DNA of 64,000 bases, taken from the NCBI RefSeq assembly GCF_000300855.1, contig NZ_ALJF01000016.1:62001-126000 (forward strand), read 5' to 3'. The notes below the pieces were generated by a model. That model was not told the DNA's origin. It worked only from the letters and a program-made list of their open reading frames with translations, and did not search any database. This document shows, piece by piece, positions 8,813 through 17,772 of this stretch. Position 1 is the stretch's first letter, and every line of letters begins with the position of its first letter. This DNA is from Agrobacterium albertimagni AOL15. GTDB taxonomy: Bacteria > Pseudomonadota > Alphaproteobacteria > Rhizobiales > Rhizobiaceae. The translations under genes were made by a program, and so were the position numbers.

Positions 8813-10531
8813 TCAGAGCCTGAGGCTCCATACGGTTGCGTTCACCACGACACCGGGTTCAGCCACGAGCCTTGCCGCCCGTACCGCCTCAAAGCCGGCA
8901 ATCCGCTTGGTCCCGGCCACGCGCCCGCCATCGGCGAAAATCTCCAGAGAACCGTAGTCGAGGAAGACGCGCAAACGGCGGGCGCCGGCGGCCTTGGCCA
9001 GATAGCGCGGACCCGGCGGCTCTTCGGGGCGGTCGAGATAGCCATGCAGGATCTCGAGGCCCTCCTCATGCTGGGCAATGGCGAGGCGGATCTCCGGGTG
9101 GTCGAACTCCAGGCGAAACGCGCCGCCGGCCTCGGACAACTCGAAGGTTATCTCGGCAGCACCATTGGGCAGCTCGATGCGTTGCCCCGACGCCAGCCGC
9201 GTACGGTCGAGCATGCGCGCGCGCAGACTTTCGGCTGCGCCAATAGGAGGCGTCAGCAGTGTGTCTCCTTCGAGAACCAACGTACGCGGCAGTGTCATCG
9301 CAGAGGGAAAATCGACGGTCGGACCGGTATCCGCCCAATTGCCGAGCCAGCCGATGCCGACCGGCGTGTTGCCGTCGACGAATGCCTGGAAAGCATAGTT
9401 GTCGGTGCCGAAATCGAGTTCACGGCCGAAGGACTTGGCGAAGCTTCGCCCATCGAACCAGCCAATGTCGATCATCGTCAGGTTTCGCCGACCCGTCTCC
9501 TTGTCCTCGCCGTTCATCAGGCCATAGATCAGCGCCCAGCGGGTGGCGGGATCACGGTAGTCACCATCCATCGGCAGAAGACAGGGGCATTCAAGCGCAG
9601 AGGTTTCATAGCGCGTCTCGGTGTAGAGCTTGCCGACATAGACCCAGCCGGAAGCCGCGGTGTTGTCCTCCGTCTCGTAAAGCAGCACGACACCGCCGGT
9701 GTCGCTCTGACTGCCGAGCAGCATTTTCCAGAGGCCGTCAGGCCCCCGGAACACATAGGGGTCGCGGAAATCGAAGGTCAGGCCCTCGCCATCCGGCCTG
9801 CGGGGCAGGAAGACCTCGGCAGCACCCGCGCTGAACAGATCGGTCGATGTCGCCGTCAACTGGATTTCCTGTTCGGGAATTCGGTCGGCAATCTTCTCGG
9901 TGAAGAAGACGCGGATGCCGGGCCCGTCGGTGCGCGCAATTGCCGAACCGGAAAATGCGCCACCGCGCTTGTCTGGCCTGACCGTCAGCTCTTCCGACGG
10001 GAAGAGGAAGACCGGAAGGTGTCGCCAGCGCAAATAGTCGGAGGAGACGGCGTGACCCCAATGCATGTTGTTCCAGATCCGGCCATGCGAATAGTGCTGG
10101 TAGAAGAGATGCGGGCGCCCGCCGAAACGACCGAAGCCGTTCGGGTCGTTCATCCAGCCGAAGGGTGGGCGGAAGTGATATCCAGCAGGCAGATCCGGCG
10201 GCTCGTTGGCCGGGTTGGTGTGGATGACCGTGATGCCGGTTTCCAGCACGTCCGATGGTGTAAACCAATAGGCGACCGAGAGTGAGGTGACCGCCGTATC
10301 ATAGGCCAGTGTGACCGTGCCGCCGCCGAAGACATGGTAGATACGAAAGGAGTTTTCCTCCGAATTGACGGCCTGGACTTCGCCGAACTTGCCGTTGACG
10401 CTGTAGAAGGAAACGGCGCCCGGCTCATCCGGCGAGACGGCCTTCAGCCAGAGATGCAACATTGCATTGACGGGGAGTTCGACGTCGATGGCCCTGTGGC
10501 CTTCCGGTATGCCGGTCGTCGTCGTCATCAT
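8813..10531 (-). CDS. Glycoside hydrolase family 32 protein (fructosidase: levanase/inulinase/invertase type)
   Basis: 572 residues from the ATG at 10531, chosen because AGGAAG lies 6 bases upstream; ATGs at 10537 and 10528 are alternatives. All three GH32 signature sites are present: nucleophile Asp129 in FGWMNDPNG, transition-state Asp257 in FDFRDPYVF and acid/base Glu314 in ALECPC. A C-terminal beta-sandwich follows, typical of the family. About 110 residues precede the catalytic domain, with no signal peptide, so a cytoplasmic or exported-by-other-means enzyme is suggested. It should cleave terminal beta-fructosyl bonds in sucrose, levan or inulin-type sugars. No sugar transporter or regulator adjoins it, which is unusual for sugar-use genes. 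Confidence 0.9.
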   Translation of the reverse strand: MMTTTTGIPEGHRAIDVELPVNAMLHLWLKAVSPDEPGAVSFYSVNGKFGEVQAVNSEENSFRIYHVFGGGTVTLAYDTAVTSLSVAYWFTPSDVLETGITVIHTNPANEPPDLPAGYHFRPPFGWMNDPNGFGRFGGRPHLFYQHYSHGRIWNNMHWGHAVSSDYLRWRHLPVFLFPSEELTVRPDKRGGAFSGSAIARTDGPGIRVFFTEKIADRIPEQEIQLTATSTDLFSAGAAEVFLPRRPDGEGLTFDFRDPYVFRGPDGLWKMLLGSQSDTGGVVLLYETEDNTAASGWVYVGKLYTETRYETSALECPCLLPMDGDYRDPATRWALIYGLMNGEDKETGRRNLTMIDIGWFDGRSFAKSFGRELDFGTDNYAFQAFVDGNTPVGIGWLGNWADTGPTVDFPSAMTLPRTLVLEGDTLLTPPIGAAESLRARMLDRTRLASGQRIELPNGAAEITFELSEAGGAFRLEFDHPEIRLAIAQHEEGLEILHGYLDRPEEPPGPRYLAKAAGARRLRVFLDYGSLEIFADGGRVAGTKRIAGFEAVRAARLVAEPGVVVNATVWSLRL

Positions 10532-10688
10532 GCGCATCTTCCTTTCATTCCTGTCGCCACCGTTCAACGGCACGGCCCGGCGACTGTTCCATGCCTCGAT
10601 GTCACAGAGGCTTCAGAAAACCGTCATGGCGGCTTCACCCGAAGCGCCTACTGCGGCGAGAACGACATTGAAGATCGGAGCCCTGCTC

Positions 10689-11720
10689 ATGCGTCTCGCC
10701 GTTCTCGTCCTCGGCCTGCTTCTGACCCTCGTCACGGGGGCTGCAAGCCTTGCCCCCATTCCTCCGTCCAATCGTGCGGCCTTCATTCACGAGCGCCTGA
10801 CTAAGGCCAACCTCAACCGCGATCATGTCATGGTCGTGGCCCATCGCGCCGGCTGGAAGAAGGAAGGCGCCGTTGTTCGTGCCGAAAATTCGTTTGCCGC
10901 CATCGACCACGCCGTTTCGACCGGGGTTGAAATGGTGGAGCTCGACGTGCGGCGCTCGAAAGACGGCGCGCTCGTCATCATGCATGATGAAACCCTCGAC
11001 CGCACCACCACCTGTCGCGGAAAAGTGGCCGAATTCACCCTTACAGAGCTTAGAAGCTGCCGGCTCGTGGTCGAGGGAGACCGTCGCCCGACCGACGAGC
11101 ATGTCTTCACGCTCGAAGAAGCGATGCTGCATGCGCGCGGCCGGATCCTGATCAACATCGACAACAAGCTCGAGCCGGAAGCCCTGGGCGAGGTCGCCGA
11201 TCTCGCCCGGAGCCTTGGGATGATCGACGGTGTGCTCCTGAAGATGGCCGTCTGGAATGCCGAGCGGCTGCAGCTTGCCCGCGATATCCGCCGCGCCATC
11301 GGGGCCGACTTCGCTTTCATGCCGATCCTTGCCGATGACGCCGTGACCGAACCTGCCTTCATCGACCGTACGCAGTCGGCGCTGGGCGCACCGGCCGCCG
11401 AACTGGTGCATTGGTACAAGGATGCCTCGAAGCCTGTCACCTCTGACGGCGGACCTCTGCTTTCGCCCCTCGCCCGCGCGGCAGCGGTCCGCAACAACAC
11501 CCATCTCTGGATCAACACCTATCCGATCACCGATCGCCCTGAAGGCATGGTGGCGGGCGGACGCGGCGATTATCTCGCGCTTTCGACAGGTCGACCCGAG
11601 GATGTCTGGGGCTTCTTCGTCGAGCGCGGCGTGACCATCATCCAGACGGACGAGCCGGAAGCGGTGATTGCGTGGCTCGACGCCCAAGGTCTGCGGCGGT
11701 CTTATGCGCTGACAAACTGA
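10689..11720 (+). CDS. Glycerophosphodiester phosphodiesterase family protein, secreted
   Basis: 343 residues from the ATG at 10689, with GGAG 8 bases upstream. A signal peptide is evident (MRLAVLVLGLLLTLVTGAAS), so the enzyme should be periplasmic. The GDPD catalytic motifs are present: MVVAHRAGWK (His-Arg), AENSFAAIDHAV, EMVELDVRRSKDGALVIMHDETLDRTT (metal-binding Glu-Asp and catalytic His). Family members hydrolyse glycerophosphodiesters from phospholipid breakdown to glycerol-3-phosphate and an alcohol. It is divergent from the GH32 gene and convergent with fadJ, with a bidirectional terminator at 11733-11758. Confidence 0.88.
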   Translation: MRLAVLVLGLLLTLVTGAASLAPIPPSNRAAFIHERLTKANLNRDHVMVVAHRAGWKKEGAVVRAENSFAAIDHAVSTGVEMVELDVRRSKDGALVIMHDETLDRTTTCRGKVAEFTLTELRSCRLVVEGDRRPTDEHVFTLEEAMLHARGRILINIDNKLEPEALGEVADLARSLGMIDGVLLKMAVWNAERLQLARDIRRAIGADFAFMPILADDAVTEPAFIDRTQSALGAPAAELVHWYKDASKPVTSDGGPLLSPLARAAAVRNNTHLWINTYPITDRPEGMVAGGRGDYLALSTGRPEDVWGFFVERGVTIIQTDEPEAVIAWLDAQGLRRSYALTN

Positions 11721-11732
11721 GATCGGAAATAG

Positions 11733-11758
11733 AAAAGGCGGCCCGAGAGCCGCCTTTT
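11733..11758. terminator. Bidirectional terminator between the GDPD gene and fadJ
   Basis: AAAAGGCGGC (11733-11742) pairs with GCCGCCTTTT (11749-11758) around the loop CCGAGA. The A-run/T-run symmetry lets it work for both converging transcripts. Confidence 0.9.
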
Positions 11759-11780
11759 CCAGTTCATGCAGGACCTAAGC

Positions 11781-13994
11781 TCACGCGGCCTTCGCGGCTT
11801 CACCGTAGGGGTCGAAGCGGCCGTAGAAGGTTTCACCCTTGGCAGCCATTTCCTTGAGCAGCGGCGTCGGCGTGAAGTGGGCGCCATAATCCTTCGCGAG
11901 GCGTTCGCAGAGTTCCACGAAGGTCTTCACACCCATGCCGTCGATGTAGGACAGCGCACCGCCGGTGTAAGGTGCAAAACCAAAGCCGAGGATCGAGCCG
12001 ACATCGGCTTCGCGCGGGTCGGTCACGATGCCTTCCTCGACGGTGCGGGCGGCTTCCAGCGCGATGGTCGCGAGGAAGCGTTCCTGCAGCGTCTTGACGT
12101 TGACGGCTTCTGGCTTCAGCTGCGGATGGAGATCCTTCAAGCCCGGCCAGATGTGCTTCTTCGCGGGCTTTGCCGGATAGTCATAAAAGCCCTTGCCGTT
12201 CTTGCGGCCGAAGCGCTCTTCCTTCTCGACCATCCGGGATACGAGCTCCATGTGGCGCGGGTCGATCGCCTTTTCACCGAGATCGGCGACGGTCGCCTTC
12301 AGGATCTTGTAGGAGAGATCGATCGCCACTTCATCGTTCAGCGCCAGCGGACCGACCGGCATGCCGGCGAACTTCGCGGCATTTTCGATCATGACAGGCG
12401 GCACGCCCTCGATGAGCATGTTGTAGCTCTCGGACATGTAGCGCAGGACGCAGCGGTTGACGAAGAAGCCGCGGGTGTCGTTGACGACAATCGGGGTCTT
12501 CTTGATCGCAGCCACGTAGTCGAGGGCGACGGCCAGTGCCTTGTCGCCGGTTTCCTTGCCGAGGATGACTTCCGTCAGCATCATCTTTTCGACCGGCGAG
12601 AAGAAGTGGATGCCGATGAAATCGACAGGGCGCTTGGAGTTTCCGGCGAGACCCGTAATCGGCAGCGTCGAGGTGTTGGAGGCGAAGATCGCGCCTTCCG
12701 GCAGGACGGCCTCGACCTTCTCGATCACGGCCTTCTTGACGTCGCGGTCTTCGAACACGGCTTCGATGACGAGATCGGCATCGGCCAGCGTGCCATAGTC
12801 GTCGGAGGGCGTGATGAGCGACAGAAGCCTATCGCCTTCGTCCTTGGTGAGCTTGCCCTTACCGACTGCGCCGGCAACGAGGCCTTCGGAATGGGTCTTG
12901 CCCTTGCCGGCGGCTTCCATGTCACGGTCGATCAGCACGACATTGATACCGGCGGCTGCCGTCACATAGGCGATCGAGGCGCCCATGAAACCGGCGCCGA
13001 CGACGCCGATCTTCTTGATCTCGGACTTCGGCTGACCTGCCGGGCGACGGGCGCCCTTGTTCAGCTCCTGCATCGAGACGAAGAGCGAGCGGATCATCGA
13101 ATAGGCTTCGGTGGTCTGGACGATCTCGGTGAAGTATCGCTGTTCGATCCGAAGACCCGTATCGAAGGGCACCTGCAGGCCTTCGTAGACGCTCTTCAAG
13201 ATCGCAAGCGCTGCCGGATAGTTGCCGGCGGTTTCCCGGCGCAGGATCGCGGAAGCGGCGGGCCAGAGCTGGGCTGCCGCTGGGGTCCAAATGCCGCCGC
13301 CGGGAACCTTGAAGCCCTTTTCGTCCCAGGGGGCGACAGGCTTCAATCCATCCTTGATCATCTGCTTGGCGGCATTGATCAGTTCGCCGGGCTCGACGAC
13401 CTGGTGCACGAGGTTCATCGCCTTGGCGCGGGCAGCCGACAGGGTCTGACCCGTGGTCATCATCTGCAGGGCATCCTGCGTGTTGGCCAGGCGAGCGACG
13501 CGCTGCGTGCCACCGGCGCCGGGGAAGATGCCGACCTTGACTTCAGGCAGGCCGATCTTGACCGACTTGGCGTTCGAGGCCACACGGCCATGGCAGGCGA
13601 GCGACAGCTCGGTCGCGCCGCCCATGCAGGTGCCGTTGATGGCGGACACCCAGGGCTTGCCGTTGGTCTCGATCTTGCGCCACAGCCAGGTCATGCGACC
13701 GGCGGCGTCAAAGAGCTTCTGGACGGCGGCGGCCGGGTCCTTCGCCTTTTCCTCTTCGAGCATGGAGAACATGCCCTTGATCATGGTGAGATCGGCGCCG
13801 CCAGAGAAGGACGACTTGCCCGAGGTGAAGACCACGCCCTTGATGCCATCATCGGCGACCGTCTGCTCGAGGATTTTCTCGATCTCGTCCATGACTTCGA
13901 CGGTGAAGACGTTCATCGACTTGTCGGGCATGTCCCAGGTGACCAGGGCAATGCCGTCAGAGTCGGTTTCGATGGTGAAATTCTTGTAGGTCAT
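11781..13994 (-). CDS. fadJ: 3-hydroxyacyl-CoA dehydrogenase/enoyl-CoA hydratase (beta-oxidation alpha subunit)
   Basis: 737 residues, the usual FadB/FadJ length. The N-terminal crotonase domain (about 1-190) has the oxyanion segment [11 protein letters not shown] and the two catalytic glutamates in [12 protein letters not shown] and [19 protein letters not shown]. The NAD-binding dehydrogenase domain starts near residue 328 with [16 protein letters not shown], followed by [11 protein letters not shown] and [13 protein letters not shown] (catalytic His). It hydrates enoyl-CoA and oxidises the 3-hydroxyacyl-CoA product. It lies 178 bp after the thiolase gene on the same strand, and fadE lies upstream of both, so the three probably form one catabolic unit. 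Confidence 0.95.
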   Translation of the reverse strand: MTYKNFTIETDSDGIALVTWDMPDKSMNVFTVEVMDEIEKILEQTVADDGIKGVVFTSGKSSFSGGADLTMIKGMFSMLEEEKAKDPAAAVQKLFDAAGRMTWLWRKIETNGKPWVSAINGTCMGGATELSLACHGRVASNAKSVKIGLPEVKVGIFPGAGGTQRVARLANTQDALQMMTTGQTLSAARAKAMNLVHQVVEPGELINAAKQMIKDGLKPVAPWDEKGFKVPGGGIWTPAAAQLWPAASAILRRETAGNYPAALAILKSVYEGLQVPFDTGLRIEQRYFTEIVQTTEAYSMIRSLFVSMQELNKGARRPAGQPKSEIKKIGVVGAGFMGASIAYVTAAAGINVVLIDRDMEAAGKGKTHSEGLVAGAVGKGKLTKDEGDRLLSLITPSDDYGTLADADLVIEAVFEDRDVKKAVIEKVEAVLPEGAIFASNTSTLPITGLAGNSKRPVDFIGIHFFSPVEKMMLTEVILGKETGDKALAVALDYVAAIKKTPIVVNDTRGFFVNRCVLRYMSESYNMLIEGVPPVMIENAAKFAGMPVGPLALNDEVAIDLSYKILKATVADLGEKAIDPRHMELVSRMVEKEERFGRKNGKGFYDYPAKPAKKHIWPGLKDLHPQLKPEAVNVKTLQERFLATIALEAARTVEEGIVTDPREADVGSILGFGFAPYTGGALSYIDGMGVKTFVELCERLAKDYGAHFTPTPLLKEMAAKGETFYGRFDPYGEAAKAA

Positions 13995-14034
13995 GTTGGG
14001 ATTCCTCTTCCCTGAAATTCGATGTTGCGAGGAG

Positions 14035-14165
14035 CACCCCCCTCACCCGGCCTCCGCTTCGCTCGGCCCCCCTCTCCCCGAGGGGAGAGGAGGATTGGCC
14101 AGCGCTGCGGCGACCCCTCTTCTCCCCAGCGGGGAGAAGGTGCCGGCAGGCGGATGAGGGGGAGC
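14035..14165. repeat. Mosaic intergenic repeat with two GC-rich hairpins (fadA-fadJ gap)
   Basis: Two perfect 9-bp hairpins stand side by side: 14071-14090 (CCTCTCCCC, loop GA, GGGGAGAGG) and 14119-14139 (CTTCTCCCC, loop AGC, GGGGAGAAG). CCCCCTCA near the left end and TGAGGGGG near the right end are also complementary. The layout resembles the mosaic intergenic elements (RIME type) that I recall from rhizobial genomes; that class name is from memory. Confidence 0.65.
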
Positions 14166-14172
14166 TTCCCCC

Positions 14173-15381
14173 TCAAACGCGCTCGATTACCGTCGCCGTG
14201 CCCATGCCCGCACCAATGCAGAGCGTGACCAGCGCGGTGTTCAGATCGCGGCGTTCCAGCTCGTCGAGAACCGTGCCGAGGATCATCGCGCCGGTGGCAC
14301 CGAGCGGATGACCCATGGCGATCGCGCCGCCGGCGACGTTCATCTTCGAATGGTCGACCTCGAAATGCTGCATGAAGCGCAGGACGACGGCGGCGAAGGC
14401 CTCGTTCAGTTCGAACAGGTCGAAGTCGGAGATCTTCATGCCGGTGCGCTTCAGGAGCTTTTCCGTCACGTCGACAGGACCGGTCAGCATGAGGGCCGGA
14501 TCGGAGCCGATATTGGTGAAGGCGCGGATGCGGGCGCGCGGCTTCAGGCCCATGCTTTCACCACCAGCCTTGGAGCCGACCAGAACGGCGGCGGCGCCAT
14601 CGACGATACCGGAAGAGTTACCGGCATGGTGGACATAGGTGATGCGCTCGATTTCCGGATGGGCCTGGATGGCAACGGCTTCGAAGCCGCCCATTTCACC
14701 CGGCATCTGGAAGGAGGCGTTGAGGCTGGCCAGCGACTGCATGTCGGTGCCGGGACGCATGTGCTCGTCACGATCGAGGATCACGAGGCCATTGCCGTCC
14801 TTGACCGGGATCACCGACTTGGCGAAGTTTCCGGCAGCCCAGGAGGCGGCAGCGCGCTTCTGGCTTTCGACGGCATAGGCGTCTACGTCGTCGCGTGTGA
14901 ATCCGTATTTCGTGGCGATCAGGTCGGCAGAAACGCCCTGCGGCATGAAATAGCCCGGGAAGTTGACCGAGGGGTCCATGTACCAGGCGCCGCCTGACAT
15001 GCCCATACCGACGCGGGACATCGATTCCACGCCGCCGGCAATCACGATGTCGTCGGAGCCAGCCTTGACCTTGCCGGCCGCGAGGTTGATCGCATCGAGA
15101 CCCGAGGCGCAGAAGCGCGAGATCTGCATGCCGGGGGCTGCGAAATCATAGCCGGCTTCGAAGGCGGCGGCCTTCGGGATCACCGCGCCGGCTTCCATGA
15201 CCGGATCGACGCAACCGAAGATGATGTCGTCGACGGTGGACGTGTCGAGGCCGTTGCGGTCACGCAGCGCTTCCAGCGTCTTGGCGGCCAGGCGCGGCGT
15301 CGGCACTTCGTGCAGCGATCCGTCCTTCTTGCCGCGCCCGCGGGGCGTGCGCACGTGGTCGTAAATGAAAGCGTCAGTCAT
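14173..15381 (-). CDS. fadA: Acetyl-CoA C-acyltransferase (3-ketoacyl-CoA thiolase)
   Basis: 402 residues from the second of two tandem ATGs (15384/15381), with GGGAGAG just upstream. The nucleophilic cysteine is in [14 protein letters not shown], the catalytic histidine in [15 protein letters not shown], and the second cysteine in [11 protein letters not shown] near the C terminus; [11 protein letters not shown] is the fourth thiolase signature. It cleaves 3-ketoacyl-CoA to acetyl-CoA, the last step of beta-oxidation. It sits between fadE and fadJ on the same strand, with repeat-filled gaps on both sides. Confidence 0.94.
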   Translation of the reverse strand: MTDAFIYDHVRTPRGRGKKDGSLHEVPTPRLAAKTLEALRDRNGLDTSTVDDIIFGCVDPVMEAGAVIPKAAAFEAGYDFAAPGMQISRFCASGLDAINLAAGKVKAGSDDIVIAGGVESMSRVGMGMSGGAWYMDPSVNFPGYFMPQGVSADLIATKYGFTRDDVDAYAVESQKRAAASWAAGNFAKSVIPVKDGNGLVILDRDEHMRPGTDMQSLASLNASFQMPGEMGGFEAVAIQAHPEIERITYVHHAGNSSGIVDGAAAVLVGSKAGGESMGLKPRARIRAFTNIGSDPALMLTGPVDVTEKLLKRTGMKISDFDLFELNEAFAAVVLRFMQHFEVDHSKMNVAGGAIAMGHPLGATGAMILGTVLDELERRDLNTALVTLCIGAGMGTATVIERV

Positions 15382-15475
15382 CATCTCTCTCCCTTGGGCG
15401 CATGGAGGCGCCGGAATTTTACTGTCCTCCCCCTGCCGTTTTCCGGACAAGACGGGGGCTGCATCCTCGGGTCAA

Positions 15476-15568
15476 CCCTCCCCCTTGTGGGGAGGGTCGG
15501 AGCGCAGCGACGGGGAGGGTTTCAGCCTAAAAAGGCCCCTCCCCCCACCCTCCCCACAAGGGGGAGGG
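15476..15568. repeat. 22-bp perfect inverted repeat (fadE-fadA gap)
   Basis: Bases 15476-15497 (starting CCCTCCCCCTTGTGGGG) are the exact reverse complement of 15547-15568, with 49 bases between that also hold GGGGAGGGTTT. The element fills most of the gap between fadE and the thiolase gene. It differs in sequence from the repeat at 14035 but has the same G/C-run style. It may be a dispersed rhizobial element; other genome copies would need checking. Confidence 0.8.
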
Positions 15569-15582
15569 AGCAGGTCGCGCAA

Positions 15583-17376
15583 TCAAAACGCCTCGGCGGC
15601 CATTTCCATCAGGCTGTCGGCACCGGTTTCGATGCGAGCCTTGCGCAGGGCCGTCTCCGGCATGACCTTTTCCATATAGAAACGGCCGGTCAACAGCTTG
15701 TTCTTGTAGTAGTCGGCATCGCCAGACCCTGCGGCCAGGTTATCGTTCGCCGCCTTGGCCATCTTGGCCCACATGTAGCCGAGCACAACGAGGCCGAAGA
15801 GGTGCATGTAGTCGGTCGAACCGGCACCCGCGTTGTCGGGCTTAGCCATGGCGTTCTGCATGAACCACATGGTGGAAGCCTGCAGGTCGTTCAGACCCTT
15901 CTTCAGGCTCTTGGTGTAGGCCGACAGGTTCTCGTCGCCACGGTTCTCTTCGCAGAAATCGCCAATTTCCTTGAAAAGCGCCATCACGGCACGGCCTCCA
16001 TTGAGACCAAGCTTGCGGCCGACGAGGTCGAGCGCCTGGATGCCGTTGGCACCCTCGTAGATCATCGCGATGCGGGCATCGCGGACATACTGCGACATGC
16101 CCCATTCTTCGATATAGCCGTGGCCGCCATAGACCTGCTGGGCCATGACCGCATGGTCGAAGCCCTTGTCGGTCAAGACACCCTTGAGGATCGGCGTCAT
16201 CAGGCCGAGCACGTCATCTGCGAGTTGCTTTTCGGTCGCGTCACCGGAGCGGTGGGCGACGTCGGACTTCAGCGCGGTCCAGAGCGTGAAAGCACGGCCG
16301 GCTTCGTTGAAGGCCTTGATGGTCAGCAGCGTGCGGCGAATGTCCGGGTGGACGATGATCGGATCGGCCTTCTTTTCCGGCGCCTTGGCACCTGACAGAG
16401 ACCTGCCCTGAATGCGCTCGCGGGCATAGTTGGCGGCGTTCTGATAGGCGATTTCCGAGATAGACAGGCCCTGCAGGCCGACGCCGAGGCGGGCCTCGTT
16501 CATCATGACGAACATGGCCGCGAGGCCCTTGTTTTCGGCACCAATCAGGTAGCCGGTCGCCTCGTCATAGTTCATCACGCAGGTGGCGTTGCCGTGGATG
16601 CCCATCTTGTGTTCGATGGCGCCGCAGGTGACCGTATTGCGGCTGCCGACCGAGCCGTCGTCGCCGACCATGAACTTCGGCACGATGAAGAGCGAGATGC
16701 CCTTGGTGCCCTCGGGCGCGCCTTCGATGCGGGCGAGCACGAGGTGAATAATGTTATCCGACATGTCGTGTTCGCCGGCCGAGATGAAGATCTTTTGGCC
16801 GGAAATCTTATAGGCGCCGTTGCCATCAGGAACCGCCTTGGTGCGCAGCAGGCCGAGGTCGGTGCCGCAATGGGGCTCGGTGAGGTTCATCGTGCCGGTC
16901 CAGATGCCCTCGACCATCTTCGGCAGATATTTCTGCTTCTGCTCGTCGGAGCCGTGCTCCAGGATCGCGGCAATCGCGCCCTGGGTGAGGCCGGGATACA
17001 TCATCAGCGCCATATTGGCAGACGACATGTACTCGCCGACGGCGGTATGCAGCGTATAGGGAAGTCCCTGACCGCCGAATTCAGCCGGGATCGACAGACC
17101 GAGCCAGCCACCCTGACAGTAGGCGTCGTAGGCTTCCTTGAAACCCTTCGGCGTCTTCACCGAACCGTCGTCCGAGCGAACGCAACCTTCCTGGTCGCCG
17201 GAGAGATTGAGTGGGAAAAGCTGCTCTTCCGCAAGCTTGGCGGCCTCACCGATGATCGCTTCGATCATGTCGGGGGTGGCATCCTCGAAGCCCGGCAGGT
17301 TGTTATACCGCTCCAGGCCAAGCACGTCGTTGAGAATGAAAAGCGTGTCGTTTACGGGGGCCTTGTAGACAGGCAT
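15583..17376 (-). CDS. fadE: Acyl-CoA dehydrogenase
   Basis: 597 residues from the ATG at 17376, with GGAGGAAG 7 bases upstream. This length fits the acyl-CoA dehydrogenase subgroup with an extra C-terminal domain, which includes DmdC-type enzymes. Signatures include [17 protein letters not shown] and [13 protein letters not shown] (FAD/substrate segment), [14 protein letters not shown] and [35 protein letters not shown] near residues 400-440, holding the catalytic Glu (YEGANGI). It makes trans-2-enoyl-CoA and passes electrons to ETF. It is the first gene of the fadE-fadA-fadJ series, and an ACGT-type operator lies 65-86 bases upstream of its start. Confidence 0.92.
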   Translation of the reverse strand: MPVYKAPVNDTLFILNDVLGLERYNNLPGFEDATPDMIEAIIGEAAKLAEEQLFPLNLSGDQEGCVRSDDGSVKTPKGFKEAYDAYCQGGWLGLSIPAEFGGQGLPYTLHTAVGEYMSSANMALMMYPGLTQGAIAAILEHGSDEQKQKYLPKMVEGIWTGTMNLTEPHCGTDLGLLRTKAVPDGNGAYKISGQKIFISAGEHDMSDNIIHLVLARIEGAPEGTKGISLFIVPKFMVGDDGSVGSRNTVTCGAIEHKMGIHGNATCVMNYDEATGYLIGAENKGLAAMFVMMNEARLGVGLQGLSISEIAYQNAANYARERIQGRSLSGAKAPEKKADPIIVHPDIRRTLLTIKAFNEAGRAFTLWTALKSDVAHRSGDATEKQLADDVLGLMTPILKGVLTDKGFDHAVMAQQVYGGHGYIEEWGMSQYVRDARIAMIYEGANGIQALDLVGRKLGLNGGRAVMALFKEIGDFCEENRGDENLSAYTKSLKKGLNDLQASTMWFMQNAMAKPDNAGAGSTDYMHLFGLVVLGYMWAKMAKAANDNLAAGSGDADYYKNKLLTGRFYMEKVMPETALRKARIETGADSLMEMAAEAF

Positions 17377-17440
17377 CGGGCATCTTCCTCCAAAGACATG
17401 GTTTCCGACGGGATCGGACTGGGTCTGCTTATACAAATAA

Positions 17441-17462
17441 TTGACGTGCGCGTAAACGTCAA
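17441..17462. promoter_or_regulatory. ACGT-type operator upstream of fadE
   Basis: TTGACGT (17441-17447) and ACGTCAA (17456-17462) form a palindrome with an 8-base centre. Read on the fadE strand it starts TTGACGTTTACGCG, nearly the same as the site at 58949 and sharing TTGACGTTTACG with the site at 61982. TTGACG is itself -35 like, with TATTTG 17 bases later on the fadE strand, so a bound protein would cover the promoter. Confidence 0.7.
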
Positions 17463-17594
17463 AGTTTTTGGCTGCGGCATTTTTGTGCCGGATGCAGCGT
17501 CGTCCCCTTCCTTGCGCAGCTTCTAACGAAAGGCGCTTGCGCGGGGCGTGACGGGAGACGACGGACCACCGCATTCACTGATTTTTGGCGAAGC

Positions 17595-17610
17595 TTAACG
17601 GCTTGTTTAC
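17595..17610 (+). promoter_or_regulatory. Candidate CtrA box upstream of podJ
   Basis: TTAA-N7-TTTAC, one base from the CtrA consensus TTAA-N7-TTAAC, 163 bases before the podJ start. PodJ-type genes are cell-cycle controlled in relatives, so the site is plausible, but such short motifs occur by chance. Confidence 0.35.
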
Positions 17611-17772
17611 CATGTTTCATGAAAGGTTGCGTTCGAAAGCTGGTGATCCATCCGCGATTCCGCCGCGCCTCCCCGCCCCCCTGGGCCACGAGGCAGTCGT
17701 CGGGGTCAAATGGGACCACCCGGACGCATTCGGACGCACTTTGCATCCGGCACCATCGAGGCGAGCAGAACC

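Larger units (their letters stand above)
17377..17772. other. 396-bp divergent intergenic region between fadE and podJ
   Basis: No gene is seen here. It holds the ACGT-type operator at 17441-17462 on the fadE side. On the podJ side there is a CtrA-like box TTAA-N7-TTTAC (17595-17610) and one GANTC site (17656-17660). Confidence 0.6.

Noticed and set aside
8789..10285. A 498-codon open frame opposite the GH32 gene
   Set aside because: It is antisense to all three catalytic GH32 motifs, with Arg/Gly-rich shadow composition.
11766..14015. A 749-codon open frame opposite fadJ
   Set aside because: It is a GC-driven shadow antisense to a clear FadJ protein. It lacks a ribosome-binding site and any recognisable motif.
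16594..17526. A 310-codon open frame opposite fadE
   Set aside because: No motif and no ribosome-binding site; fadE is well supported on the other strand.
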